From: Saccharopolyspora indica
Lineage (GTDB): Bacteria > Actinomycetota > Actinomycetes > Mycobacteriales > Pseudonocardiaceae
Direction: 5' to 3'
NCBI RefSeq assembly: GCF_027853965.1
Contig: NZ_JAQGLB010000011.1
Coordinates: 62,001 to 126,000, forward strand
Length of the DNA stretch: 64,000 nt
Below the pieces are notes generated by a model, which did no database searches, was not told the DNA's origin, and saw nothing but the letters and a program-made list of their open reading frames with translations. A program made the translations under genes and the position numbers. Each line of letters starts with the position of its first letter. The stretch's first letter is position 1. Positions 63,812 through 64,000 of the stretch are shown here, piece by piece.

Positions 63812-64000
63812 GCCCGCGGCTCGCGGAGCACGTAGCCGACGCCGTGCACCGTGTGCAGCAGCTTGGGGCCCGCCGTGTCGATCTTGCGGCGCAGGTAGCT
63901 GATGTAGGTGTCGACGATGCTGGGATCACCGCCGAAGTCGTACTCCCAGACCTGGTCCAGGATCTGCCGCTTCGACACCACCCGGCCCGCGTTGGACATC
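63808..64000 (-). CDS. OmpR-family response regulator, C-terminal fragment (cut by window edge)
   Basis: Only the winged-helix DNA-binding end is present: VVSKRQILDQVWEYDFGGDP, VDTYISYLRRKID and LHTVHGVGYVLREPRA, the usual end of OmpR/PhoB regulators. The receiver domain lies beyond the right edge. It is coupled by ATGA to the sensor kinase gene, and the two form one two-component system. Confidence 0.9.
   Translation of the reverse strand, partial: MSNAGRVVSKRQILDQVWEYDFGGDPSIVDTYISYLRRKIDTAGPKLLHTVHGVGYVLREPRA

Overview
The window is high-GC actinomycete DNA, with frequent GTG and TTG starts, GGAGG-type ribosome sites and many ATGA/GTGA stop-start overlaps. A DUF222/HNH (13E12-type) gene, a DevR/DevS pair, an HU gene and DinB/DUF664 genes point to a member of the Pseudonocardiaceae, perhaps Saccharopolyspora-like. 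The genus is inference only. I recognised no tRNA, rRNA, CRISPR array or intact insertion sequence.

Positions 1-17093 hold the right part of a specialised-metabolite gene cluster that is cut by the left edge. It has two PaaK/coenzyme-F390-synthetase-like ligases, a TrpE-like chorismate aminase with a separate TrpG-like amidotransferase, an iron-sulfur/FMN flavoprotein, a P450, an O-methyltransferase, two acyltransferase-3 proteins, two EHN-type epoxide hydrolases (one partial) and a UvrA/DrrC-like self-resistance protein. The set resembles the chorismate-to-benzoxazolinate branch known from the enediyne C-1027, together with the epoxide hydrolases of enediyne clusters. No enediyne PKS is visible. 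A LysR gene and a secreted SurE (17149-19010) may mark the right border.

Positions 19015-22097 carry an aliphatic amidase (amiE) and an AmiC-like sensor with a divergent MarR regulator in place of AmiR, then a VOC protein. Positions 22190-26546 look like one four-gene operon: XRE/TPR regulator, TIR protein, STAND-like NTPase with a degenerate P-loop, and a two-helix membrane protein. It is a candidate antiphage or NLR-like system with possible amyloid-type signalling motifs. Positions 28579-33766 hold a SorC-regulated sugar/polyol locus (dehydrogenase, binding protein, two permeases, no ATPase) with two near-identical palindromic operators.

Positions 33853-41685 are mostly signalling and housekeeping genes: DinB proteins, a PknB-type kinase, an FHA protein, a DevR/DevS-like pair, small membrane proteins and an APH-type phosphotransferase. 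Positions 41687-46043 hold an unusual set: three short paralogous Gly-rich peptides sharing the core EFLPxRTVMST, an M50 metalloprotease with a PqqD-like N-terminus, and a secreted RTX/PGRS-like repeat protein with a frameshift. I regard this as a candidate undescribed peptide (RiPP-like or surface) system.

Positions 46227-49874 carry an NCS1 permease and a TetR/MFS efflux pair with twin perfect operators. Positions 49915-55721 form a metallophore locus bounded by two Zur/Fur-like boxes. Its transport genes are intact, but the genes between them are broken remnants. The rest holds a secreted PQQ-like propeller and a TetR gene, an ABC-F plus Vat-like resistance pair, HU, a long nested hairpin, two small genes, and a two-component system cut by the right edge.
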